Below, piece by piece: positions 9,001 to 14,904 of a stretch of DNA of 24,923 bases. Positions within the stretch are counted from its first letter, which is position 1. Each line of letters starts with the position of its first letter. The notes beneath the pieces are model-generated. The model worked only from the letters and a program-made list of their open reading frames with translations, was not told the origin of the DNA and did no database searches. The DNA is from Treponema sp. (GTDB taxonomy: Bacteria; Spirochaetota; Spirochaetia; Treponematales; Breznakiellaceae). The translations under genes were made by a program, and so were the position numbers. The stretch spans positions 1-24,923 of the forward strand of contig JAISBR010000098.1 of assembly GCA_031266095.1 (NCBI GenBank), written 5' to 3'.

Positions 9001-10492
9001 GGGCCGCGTAATTCATAGAGCCTTCCAGGGAGAAGGAATCGTGCCGCGCGGCTTCAGCGGAACGCCGATTCCTAAAACGAAGCGCCGAAATAACAAAACC
9101 AATATCCCCGGCTGAGGGGACCAGGGAGATATCCAGGGCATTCAGCGCCAAGCGCCCCATAGTAATGGTTTCCCCAAGGATTCTGATTTCACTTTCCCGG
9201 GCATTAACGCTTAATCTCGCGCTGATCCCCGCGTCTCCGGAAAAACTCAGGTCTTCAAGGAAGAGCTCGCCCCTGGGGCTGAAAGGTCCCAGTCCTGCGA
9301 TTCCCCTAAAACCAATTCTCCCCTGAAAAAAACCTCCACCGGTGGAAGGCCGGCCCGCAGTCCCGGCGATCCTGGGCGCGGAAACAGCAAATTCCTCAAT
9401 CCGCGCCAGCTTTTCATCTCCATCCGCCCGGATCGTGAAGGAAGCCTCCGTACCAGAACTCCCGGCAGGGAGCCCTCCAGCGATATCTATCCGGTATCGG
9501 ATCTTCCCTTCCCGCTCCCGTTCAAACGAGGCGTCCCCTGTCGCGGCCAGGGTCAGCCACCGGCCGCCCCCTTTCCAGGGCCCCGACAGGGTCAGGAGAT
9601 CTTTCGGCATAAATTGGTCACACCTGAACCGGACCGAGAGGGCGCCGTTCCTAATCCCGTAGTCAAGGAAAAAGTCAAAAGGCAGCCGGTCGGCCAGTTT
9701 CCGGATACTCAACATTTTATTTTGCAGACTACAGCTAAAGGTAAGGGGCCGGCTCTGGAAACGTTCTTCCGAAAGGGAATCAATGGTAATTACCACGTTT
9801 CCTTCCTCAAAATTCGTTGAATATATCCCGGTCACCTGCATATTTATCCGGATACTCAGCTCTTCGCCGAAAATAGGCTTTAAAAAAACAAGGGCGTTCC
9901 ATCTTCCGTTCAGAGAAATCAGTTCATCCGCCGTATGGGCATCGAAATTCAATTCCTCGATCCGAAATTGATTCTTCCCGCTTTGTATAAGGCATTGCCC
10001 CCCACGAATCCTAAACAAAATATGTTCCGCGAAGTTCAGCCGGGAACTGTCGGGGCCGGGGGAAAATAACAGTTCAAGCAGATCACGATCCCGCTCTAAA
10101 TCCAAATTGATCTGAGGTCTATCAATCAGCGCCAAGCGAACAGACTTGGAATTTCCCCTGAGCAAATCCCAAAAAGACCAGGAAAGGCGAAACCGGGATA
10201 CAGAAAGAATATCCTCGGCGCCGGGATCTTTCCCTAAAACGCGCGCATTCCGTATAGTAAAAGTACCAAAAATAGACGGGCTTATAGAGGAATAACGTAT
10301 CTGCCGGCCTATGGCGATCTCCACCCTGCCGATTAAATCGTCCCGTATATGGCGTATTCCATCCTGAATAGCCTGCTGTACGGGCCACAAAGCCACCGCG
10401 GCTAAACCGACCAGCCCGATACAAACGAGAAACTGGATAATAATACGGTACGGTGGATCGTGTTTACCGTTTTTTTTTGAGAAAATCGGCAC
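6035..10492 (-). CDS. tamB: TamB-like inner-membrane translocation/assembly protein (AsmA-like, DUF490)
   Basis: A 1485-residue protein with one N-terminal membrane anchor (about 17-37, IIIQFLVCIGLVGLAAVALW) and a long, strand-rich periplasmic body, the architecture of TamB/YtfN proteins that bridge the envelope as a hydrophobic groove. The last ~350 residues carry the TamB C-terminal domain, including DPRLTVRAEI, the SLLGQSFTGGQ segment and a terminal TWSKSF. Family members are implicated in phospholipid transport and in outer-membrane protein assembly with Omp85 partners. The start is GTG, preceded by AAGGA about 6 bases upstream. It is the first gene of the operon, directly before bamA with an 8-base gap, and no TamA is present. 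In treponemes a TamB-BamA pair is the recognised arrangement, so it probably works with this BamA. Confidence 0.93.
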   Translation of the reverse strand: MPIFSKKNGKHDPPYRIIIQFLVCIGLVGLAAVALWPVQQAIQDGIRHIRDDLIGRVEIAIGRQIRYSSISPSIFGTFTIRNARVLGKDPGAEDILSVSRFRLSWSFWDLLRGNSKSVRLALIDRPQINLDLERDRDLLELLFSPGPDSSRLNFAEHILFRIRGGQCLIQSGKNQFRIEELNFDAHTADELISLNGRWNALVFLKPIFGEELSIRINMQVTGIYSTNFEEGNVVITIDSLSEERFQSRPLTFSCSLQNKMLSIRKLADRLPFDFFLDYGIRNGALSVRFRCDQFMPKDLLTLSGPWKGGGRWLTLAATGDASFEREREGKIRYRIDIAGGLPAGSSGTEASFTIRADGDEKLARIEEFAVSAPRIAGTAGRPSTGGGFFQGRIGFRGIAGLGPFSPRGELFLEDLSFSGDAGISARLSVNARESEIRILGETITMGRLALNALDISLVPSAGDIGFVISALRFRNRRSAEAARHDSFSLEGSMNYAARRFEASCSLNSVSVADIGELLRPFFKEPPPPVLAGLWQDISITTEVFLTTDFKRVLYNAPRMEIALDSQGGEPMMILSVSGTDTRFELSESRLVWEDAALLFSGYADYSNPLDISFSLMTHYEDLSYYVEGRVLDRKQISVQGSYGFQVYVTSTDTGAYSGYIEGREIPVPIRGLPARLSFYTSIRYNARDFWSFDVDNLEMTDIASPAGPGYLRIMGGADQDGAHFPLMYYRDSISPLSGRADFSWVQNFSGFSGTVSISETPEQQTVDERVVSESPNSSFERYLFWGSLEKNRMDFLISGARMRLGRVFDNTGNARADADLRITWDPERSYQAELTLSSLNAKFHEQDIRVSARAVLGKEDFSIRNLRFNIAGIEGIMPLFQLSFAESTAEARAEFRGAVGQGNLEGALVINASFAPVTSWLGINRAFRSFSGAAHVEILRYASAGSAKPFDIVFSRNDREFSVSGGPKDMLRLKLDKDGTFYAGLSSPFPVRGTIAGTMIDNTIDARCSDLYVDLVGLWNLLPPVPEIAFAGGFVSAQVEIRGPLTDPEFFGSARGASVRVQIPNYIAQDIRPVPFTVAIEGNEMYFGPVPATVGRGAGTITGVFRFDRWIPNIFTIDVVVPRETPVPFGFDITGFLAKGDVSGKLTFSMADMVLDITGDLLANKTELGLNSDEITQAQSIDIFALTPGPVTLDIKVTTGPAVEFLWPSSGFPILRANPAMGTVVHVTSDSVARHFSLISDVKIRSGEIFYFERSFYIRGGTLTFRENESSFDPRLTVRAEIRDRTDEGPVTIAMIVDNAPLLSFTARFESTPSLSQAEIISLLGQSFTGGQLAEAAGSSSRALLSATSDVLAQFGVVRQLERQIRNFLRLDMFSIRTQVLQNAVFSATGINPDPLDRNGRVGNYFDNTTIFLGKYIGSDLFIQSMLSLRYDENYTSTGGIRFEPDIGVELQTPFFNVRWDFIPAHPENWYVNDNSITLTWSKSF

Positions 10493-10522
10493 TTGTTTTC
10501 CTTATAATAACGCGTCTCTAAT

Positions 10523-10551
10523 AGTATAACACATTGCCCCGTTCTAAGTAT
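10523..10551 (-). promoter_or_regulatory. Candidate promoter of tamB-bamA-skp-mutS
   Basis: Reading the minus strand, TATACT (plus 10523-10528) is preceded by TGT, giving an extended -10 element (TGTTATACT) about 31 bases before the tamB GTG. The -35 position (10546-10551) reads ATACTT, a poor match, which is typical when the extended -10 carries the promoter. Predicted from sequence only. Confidence 0.4.
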
Positions 10552-10562
10552 CGGTATATAGG
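10534..10562 (+). promoter_or_regulatory. Candidate promoter of tmk
   Basis: TTGCCC (10534-10539) and TATAGG (10557-10562) are 17 bases apart, with an overlapping TATATA at 15 bases. Both hexamers are partial matches. The site lies about 50 bases upstream of the preferred tmk ATG and overlaps the divergent tamB promoter, so the two may compete. Confidence 0.3.
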
Positions 10563-10609
10563 TTAATTAGTTGTTTTTTTTGCCGGGAGAGAGTACTTTT
10601 ATCGTAATT

Positions 10610-11233
10610 ATGGTAGAAATAATTCACAATTTTGCCGTGTTTGAGGGTGGAGACGGTACTGGGACCAGTACACAACTATCATTATTGGAACAGCGTTTCC
10701 AGGGCGGGGAGACTGTTTTTTTCCCCACCTTTGAACCCACCGACGGGCCGGTGGGTGAATTGATACGTGCTTCCCTTAAAAAAGAGATCTCCCTGTATCC
10801 TGGCGCCCTGGCCCGGCTCTTCGCCGCAGACCGGACGGAACATCTCTACGGACGGGACGGCGTTCTGGAGCGCTGCAGCCGGGGGGAACTGGTAGTTTCC
10901 GATCGCTATGTACTTTCCTCCCTGGTGTATCAGGGTATTGAGTGTGGGGATGAACTACCCCAATCCCTGAACGCCCCCTTCCCCGCTCCGGAACTGGTTC
11001 TTTTTTTCGATCTTGATCCCAAAATCGCCGGTGAGCGGCTGCGAAACCGGCCCACTCTTGAGCTTTATGAACATCTGGAATTCCAGCAAAAGGTCCGGGA
11101 AAAATACCTTGTCCTGCTCGGTGAATACCAAAAGGCGGGGGGCCGGGTGGAAATTATCGACGCTTCAAAGAGCCGGGAAGAAGTCGCAGAGGAGGTGTGG
11201 AGTGCCATCCGGAAAATGCCGATATTGAGATAA
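10610..11233 (+). CDS. tmk: Thymidylate kinase (dTMP kinase) with variant P-loop
   Basis: Converts dTMP to dTDP with ATP in the cytoplasm, an essential step to dTTP. The protein is 207 residues from the ATG at 10610, which places the opening FAVFEGGDG where the family has it; an in-frame TTG at 10571 would add 13 non-conserved residues and has no clear ribosome-binding site. Family marks are the P-loop region (13-21), EPTDGPVGELIR (substrate region), SDRYVLSSLVYQG (the DR-Y block) and a short LID around RLRNRPTLELYEH. The P-loop reads GGDGTGTST, with Thr19 where almost all kinases have the phosphate-binding Lys; the codon is ACC. The rest is intact, so it is probably a real kinase with an altered loop. 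No good Shine-Dalgarno is visible; GAGAGAG lies about 16 bases upstream. Confidence 0.9.
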   Translation: MVEIIHNFAVFEGGDGTGTSTQLSLLEQRFQGGETVFFPTFEPTDGPVGELIRASLKKEISLYPGALARLFAADRTEHLYGRDGVLERCSRGELVVSDRYVLSSLVYQGIECGDELPQSLNAPFPAPELVLFFDLDPKIAGERLRNRPTLELYEHLEFQQKVREKYLVLLGEYQKAGGRVEIIDASKSREEVAEEVWSAIRKMPILR

Positions 11234-11244
11234 AGAGCGGTGAA

Positions 11245-11286
11245 TAGAGCTTATTCCAAAATCTGACATTTTGGAACAGCCTCAAT
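11245..11286. repeat. Palindromic repeat unit A (tmk / next gene)
   Basis: TTCCAAAAT (11254-11262), loop CTGAC, ATTTTGGAA (11268-11276): a perfect 9-bp stem. The outer flanks TAGAGC and GCCTCAAT match the arms of the other units in this window. There is no T-run after the stem, so it is unlikely to be a classical terminator. It lies 11 bases after the tmk stop and 25 bases before the next start codon. Confidence 0.75.
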
Positions 11287-11311
11287 ATTTTTAGCATTTA
11301 TGGAGTAGAGG

Positions 11312-11923
11312 TTGAGGGTACCCGTATTTACAGCATTGAGTTTTATGCTTCTCACTATACTTGTTCCGCTGAATGCCTATTATGTTACCTATAAAGAGCA
11401 GTACTACCGGCTTTTTCACCTTCACTATATTCAGTATCCCGACGACACCATAGAGAACATCTACTGGCTTGAACAGGCCCTGAAGGCGGATTTTGCCAAT
11501 CCCCTCTACGCCCTGACGCTGATCGAAAATGAAACCCAGTGGGAAAAGTACCGTTACTTATTTAATATGCATCTTAACCTCAAACTCATTGAGCAGTATC
11601 TCTTTCTGGGAAACAAGTGGAACAAACGAAACGCATATTTCTACAATGCCCCCTGGAAAGAGCAAAATCTGGAAAGCCTTGAAACTGCGGAAACCTGTTA
11701 TCGTACCGCCCTCTACTACTGGAAAGTGGCGGTCGAATGGGCGGAAAAAGCCCAGGAACGGCGCTTTCGCTTTATCAACTTATCGAAAGTCCAATTCTGG
11801 GAGGACGAGGCTCTGCGGATGGAAACCGGAGCCCTGAACTATGAAAAGACCATCAACCGGGAACTGGCCTTGCTCCAAAAAATCAGGGAGAAGTTTCAAG
11901 CTATGGATGAGAACACGTATTAA
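11312..11923 (+). CDS. Secreted protein of unknown function, probably treponemal
   Basis: A 203-residue protein I cannot assign. It has a signal peptide (hydrophobic FTALSFMLLTILVP, likely cleaved after LNA) and a mature part very rich in Tyr, Trp, Leu and Glu, predicted largely helical, with TPR-like spacing (ENIYWLEQALKADF, ETAETCYRTALYYWKVAVEW) but no clear repeat. The last third is charged and may be coiled coil. The start is TTG, chosen because GGAG sits 6 bases upstream and the signal peptide begins there; the nearby ATG at 11300 runs straight into a stop. It follows tmk by 78 bases holding repeat unit A and is probably co-transcribed with it. Likely periplasmic or surface-associated. 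Confidence 0.75.
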   Translation: MRVPVFTALSFMLLTILVPLNAYYVTYKEQYYRLFHLHYIQYPDDTIENIYWLEQALKADFANPLYALTLIENETQWEKYRYLFNMHLNLKLIEQYLFLGNKWNKRNAYFYNAPWKEQNLESLETAETCYRTALYYWKVAVEWAEKAQERRFRFINLSKVQFWEDEALRMETGALNYEKTINRELALLQKIREKFQAMDENTY

Positions 11924-11975
11924 TACCGAGCCGGTCCGCTGCTTCTTTCGGATCTCCCTGTGTCCCCTGCCCCAA

Positions 11976-13208
11976 TCACACCTGGCCGTACAGGAAAGCC
12001 GCGTCGCTATCGGTAAAGGGTTTACCGTAGAGGAATTCAAAGAGAAAACGGATATCCTCAGGGGCCATCTTCATAAAGTGGCAGCCAAAATAGGCAACCG
12101 AGTTATCCCTGTAACGCCGTACTATTTTAGCTTCCGCGTTAATGCTCCGCCGGGGGCTTTTAAGCCTTACCGTTAACGCGGTATCCGGCAGCAGCGATGA
12201 GGCAATTTTTGAATGGGGATAAGCAAAAAGCAGCCCGGAGACGCTGATGTCAATTACTTTCCCCCCAAAAGGTTCGTTTTTCAGCTTTCCCGGCTCAAAG
12301 TATCCGTTTATTTTGAGCGAATAGGCGAGTATCTTGGCAAACTGATACAGGGTATCAAGCATGTCGTAATTAAAGGGAAGTTTGTCGTCCTTATTAAGCC
12401 AAAGATGAATATAACCGATCACATATTCCTGAAATAGTATGGGAACCCACGCATCGGAAAAAATGCCCCTGTCGTGTTTTACCTTGATGAACCTGGCGCA
12501 GGCATCATCCATATAGTCCGGATTTACCCCGGTGCTTTCCAAATACCGCTTGAACATTTCCCCGGTGATAATCCGTTTCCGGGGATAGGGATCATCCGGG
12601 GGAAAAGATCCTGATGTAGATGGAAGAAACAGGGCCTTACCCGTCTCAGCCAAAATCCGCTCTTCGGCGCTGGTGGGTTTGACATCCTTAAAAATAACCA
12701 GCTTGTACCCGCTGGCATAGTCCTTGATCCAGTCGGCCATCTGTTCAATAAGCCCTGAAAGATCACGGAGATCATTTTTACGGAAAAAATCACCGATAGC
12801 CTCGGATTCGAATTCCATAATCCGGGGGAAAGAAAGATTATACCGGTCCCCCAAAAAGGTAAACTGTACCAGGAGTTCGCTGGGTATACTGATCCGTGAA
12901 AAAGAACGGTTCAGATTTTTGTACAGGGATTCCGGCACATTGCAGGTAATGAATTCATCTTTAATCAAATAGACTTCTACGGCAAACATGATCGACTGCC
13001 CGTGGTAGTCAAACATGAGATCCAGTTTGTTTCTGACTTTCAGCTTGTGGATCGGCCGGTCCACCCGGAATACCATTTCATTTTTGACGGGTTTGTCCAG
13101 AATGAGAATATAATCCATACGGTCTTTGAAGTATATGATGGAAATCTGTTCATCATACAGTACTTTGAGGATAAATTCTTTTTCTATCCGCTTTATCGGC
13201 GTTGCCAT
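11976..13208 (-). CDS. PilZ-type c-di-GMP-binding protein with split motif and GAF-like middle
   Basis: A 410-residue cytoplasmic protein. The C-terminal part (about 316-395) looks like a PilZ barrel with the DxSxxG motif D320-ISVSG325 and a closing GCHFMKMAPEDIRFLFEFLYG. The Arg motif RxxxR, which normally lies just before it, is instead at R101-SFSR105 (followed by ISIPSELLVQF, like a PilZ first strand). Residues about 200-300 (SDAWVPILFQEYVIGYIHLW, then a helix LYQFAKILAYSLKI) resemble the end of a GAF domain. The N-terminal 90 residues are strand-rich, perhaps a YcgR-N-like barrel. A c-di-GMP sensor or effector is the best reading; its output is unknown. It starts 17 bases after the upstream secreted gene and converges on the 11312-11923 gene. 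Confidence 0.75.
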   Translation of the reverse strand: MATPIKRIEKEFILKVLYDEQISIIYFKDRMDYILILDKPVKNEMVFRVDRPIHKLKVRNKLDLMFDYHGQSIMFAVEVYLIKDEFITCNVPESLYKNLNRSFSRISIPSELLVQFTFLGDRYNLSFPRIMEFESEAIGDFFRKNDLRDLSGLIEQMADWIKDYASGYKLVIFKDVKPTSAEERILAETGKALFLPSTSGSFPPDDPYPRKRIITGEMFKRYLESTGVNPDYMDDACARFIKVKHDRGIFSDAWVPILFQEYVIGYIHLWLNKDDKLPFNYDMLDTLYQFAKILAYSLKINGYFEPGKLKNEPFGGKVIDISVSGLLFAYPHSKIASSLLPDTALTVRLKSPRRSINAEAKIVRRYRDNSVAYFGCHFMKMAPEDIRFLFEFLYGKPFTDSDAAFLYGQV

Positions 13209-13225
13209 TGTCCTTACCCGGGCTC

Positions 13226-13900
13226 CTAAAAGAACCGTTCATAAGGTGAAAAATCAAAACGATGCTGAGTCTCTCTGTCCTCAGATTCCCGGCTCCGGGG
13301 TTCATCCAGGATCAGTTCCTCAAAAACCCAGACTCTCCGGGCCGGCGGTCTTGCCGCTTCCACGGCGCCTTCCGCTTCCCCAGTACCTTCTACCGGTGAT
13401 GTTCCTTCCACCGCTTCCGGCGCGCCTTCCGCCACCGGGGGTTCCGATGGCTGTTCCTGCAGCCTGACGTACAGTTCTCCGGTTATTCCCTGCTCCCGCC
13501 CGACAAACCGGACCAGAAACGAAACCGCGCCGTCCGCTTCTTCCCTGCCGCTGCCAAGCCGGTAAGTCCGGGGGCTGATGACACTCAGCGCGGAGAGGTA
13601 ACTTTCAAGCAATACCCGGTTCACGCCGGCGAAGCCTGCGGCGTTCATGTTTCCCCCGACTAAAGCTGCGGCTGTCTGCCGGGCAAACAAGTAGCCCTCC
13701 CTGGGGGCCTCGCCCTGCCCCAATGCCCCGATTACCGTATCAAAAGGATACCGGGGGGCCTCCCCCCGCTGGGGCCGCAGTAAGGCTTCGGGGATGGACC
13801 CCCGGGATATAGTAAGAGTCTCTTCATTTCCCGCCTGGGAATTCTGGGCGAAACTTATTCCTCCGATAAAAAAAAGAACCGGCGCGATGCTCCGGATCAT
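13226..13900 (-). CDS. Secreted protein of unknown function with Glu/Pro/Ala/Gly linker
   Basis: A 224-residue protein not assigned to a family. From the ATG at 13900 it starts with a signal peptide (MIRSIAPVLFFIGGISFA, cleavage likely before QNSQ). The frame stays open to a GTG at 13945, but that start would put 15 polar residues before the signal peptide and lies inside a repeat element, so I prefer 13900; AACAGG sits 7-8 bases upstream. A globular part (about 35-145) includes FLVRFVGREQGITGELYVRLQE. Then comes a low-complexity linker of Glu, Gly, Ala, Pro and Val with repeated VEGT-like steps (about 150-187), and a charged tail ending SPYERFF. It is the first gene of a two-gene unit with the PilZ protein. 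Probably periplasmic or outer-membrane associated. Confidence 0.65.
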   Translation of the reverse strand: MIRSIAPVLFFIGGISFAQNSQAGNEETLTISRGSIPEALLRPQRGEAPRYPFDTVIGALGQGEAPREGYLFARQTAAALVGGNMNAAGFAGVNRVLLESYLSALSVISPRTYRLGSGREEADGAVSFLVRFVGREQGITGELYVRLQEQPSEPPVAEGAPEAVEGTSPVEGTGEAEGAVEAARPPARRVWVFEELILDEPRSRESEDRETQHRFDFSPYERFF

Positions 13901-13931
13901 TGAAAACCTGTTTATTTCCGGCCTCCCTATA

Positions 13932-14065
13932 TAGTATCTGTCCACAAAATCGGTTGCTTTGCGGACAGGCCTTGCATTTATTCCCGTTTTGTACCAAAAC
14001 GGTAGGCAAAACGCTTATTTTAAGGAAGTCTGTCCATAATGTGTCTACACTATGGACAGACTCTA
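13932..14065. repeat. Composite inverted-repeat element E1 (134 bp, MITE-like)
   Basis: The ends TAGTATCTGTCCACA (13932-13946) and TATGGACAGACTCTA (14051-14065) are inverted repeats, 12 of 15 matching. The right end is a strong hairpin: AGTCTGTCCATA (14027-14038) pairs perfectly with TATGGACAGACT (14051-14062), with a further 3 bp inside. The interior holds CCGTTTTG-TAC-CAAAACGG (13984-14002), a perfect 8-bp stem. It overlaps the 5' edge of the secreted-protein gene's leader, ending about 32 bases before its ATG. Same plan as E2 and E3. Confidence 0.65.
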
Positions 14066-14394
14066 TGTAATTTTAGCATATTATCCGATATTGTTCCATC
14101 ATGTGGGCAGGGCAATGTTTCTAAAATAATTGTTTTTAAAATAATTTTCAAAAAATTCTAATGCCATTGCGCATAACCTTACGACTGCATATGAACCGCT
14201 TATTTCCGGGGTTTGCCAAAAATCACGCAATTTCCTCCAGGGCGGGATCGCCGGGGACAAACGGCCTCGAATCCTTGCCGCCCCGGTCAAAACCGCGAGA
14301 GTATCCGGTCTCCGATTTTTAACCTGCTTGACACCATACTCTATGAGGTCGGCCTTAAGGCATTTTTCGAGTCTCCGGTAAAGTTTAAAAAATC
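14066..14394. other. Gene-poor stretch between repeat elements
   Basis: No gene is supported here. Bases about 14110-14165 are AT-rich with AAAATAATT occurring twice. A minus-strand frame (14099-14290) and a plus-strand frame (14213-14482) are open but have no ribosome-binding sites and no recognisable protein features. It could be a decayed gene or plain intergenic DNA. A weak minus-strand -10 (TAAAAT, plus 14070-14075) lies just before element E1 and might serve the secreted-protein gene. Confidence 0.4.
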
Positions 14395-14444
14395 AACAAC
14401 CGCGCGGCAGAGCTCAGACCTCCGGTCCGGCGCGGTATGTTGTT
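14395..14444. repeat. Long imperfect hairpin
   Basis: AACAAC (14395-14400) pairs with GTTGTT (14439-14444) and CCGCGC (14400-14405) with GCGCGG (14430-14435), with a TAT bulge on the right arm. Inside is GACC-TCC-GGTC (14417-14427). It shares GCGGCAGAGC with the following hairpin. No gene is near enough to make it a simple terminator. Confidence 0.6.
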
Positions 14445-14464
14445 CTCATAGGGTATTGGTCTCT

Positions 14465-14510
14465 GGTTTAATACCTTTATGACCGCGGCAGAGCCGCGGG
14501 GTATTAAACC
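14465..14510. repeat. Near-perfect two-tier hairpin
   Basis: The outer stem GGTTTAATACC (14465-14475) with GGTATTAAACC (14500-14510) is a perfect 11 bp. The inner stem CCGCGGC (14483-14489) with GCCGCGG (14493-14499) is a perfect 7 bp closed by a three-base AGA loop. A 7-base bulge on the left arm separates the tiers. It is one of the strongest stem-loops in the window and not followed by a T-run. Confidence 0.75.
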
Positions 14511-14521
14511 CTCGCCACGAA

Positions 14522-14652
14522 TAGAGTTGTTCGGAAACTTCAGTTTCTGAACAACCTCCGCTGAAAAACGGCAAAATTCGGTATAAATGTGAAGCATTTT
14601 ACCGGATTTTGCGAGACTTGAGAGGGAACCAACCGGGTTTCCGAACAAGTCC
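14522..14652. repeat. Composite inverted-repeat element E2 (about 131 bp, MITE-like)
   Basis: The left end is a 13-bp hairpin: GTTGTTCGGAAAC (14526-14538), loop TTCA, GTTTCTGAACAAC (14543-14555), with one G-U pair. The left arm TTGTTCGGAAAC also pairs perfectly over 12 bases with GTTTCCGAACAA at the right end (14637-14648), so two folds compete. The interior hairpin (14571-14612) has GCAAAAT/ATTTTGC, CGGTA/TACCG and AAATG/CATTT tiers around loop TGAAG. Confidence 0.7.
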
Positions 14653-14679
14653 AATGAGCGCTTGCGACCTGCTGCGTCA

Positions 14680-14709
14680 TTGACATATTCAAATTCATGA
14701 CATTAGTAT
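14680..14709 (+). promoter_or_regulatory. Candidate promoter of the LuxR-type regulator
   Basis: TTGACA (14680-14685), a perfect -35, is followed after 18 bases by TAGTAT (14704-14709), a 4-of-6 -10 match. Predicted transcription start is about 14716, at the first base of element E3, so the ~190-base leader would consist almost wholly of E3. Confidence 0.5.
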
Positions 14710-14716
14710 CTAATTA

Positions 14717-14887
14717 TAGAGGCTTTCTCAAAACTTCAGTTTTTGGGAAAGCAGCCTTAAATTCCGCAGTTTTGCGAGGCTTTAGCCTGAAAACTGCAAG
14801 GGCCAACGGCTCAAGCCCGTCCCATCGAACCGAAGGTTCGCACCATGCGCTTTAGCGCATAGTCAATTAGTTTTGGGACAGGCTCTA
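14717..14887. repeat. Composite inverted-repeat element E3 (171 bp, MITE-like)
   Basis: The ends TAGAGGCTTTCTCAAAACT (14717-14735) and AGTTTTGGGACAGGCTCTA (14869-14887) are 19-bp inverted repeats with three mismatches. The left end also folds locally (14722-14752, loop TTCA). Inner stems are GCAGTTTT/AAAACTGC (14766-14797) enclosing AGGC/GCCT, CGAACC-GAA-GGTTCG (14826-14840) and ATGCGC-TTTA-GCGCAT (14845-14860). The last base of the element is the A of the first in-frame ATG of the next gene. Confidence 0.75.
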
Positions 14888-14904
14888 TGGTAAGGAAAAT
14901 AAAA

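Noticed and set aside
10571..10609. TTG start extending thymidylate kinase by 13 residues
   Set aside because: The extra residues precede the conserved first strand, the TTG lies in a T-run and has no ribosome-binding site.
11245..11286. Rho-independent terminator for tmk
   Set aside because: The stem has no following T-run, and the same palindrome family occurs in positions that are not gene ends.
14099..14290. 63-codon minus-strand frame containing MALEFFENYFKNNYF
   Set aside because: No ribosome-binding site, AT-rich low-complexity translation and no recognisable domain; possibly a decayed fragment but unsupported.
14213..14482. 89-codon plus-strand frame
   Set aside because: It runs through the 14395-14510 hairpins, lacks a ribosome-binding site and resembles no protein.
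13932..14887. CRISPR array
   Set aside because: The repeats are inverted, vary in sequence and are not regularly spaced; no cas genes are present.
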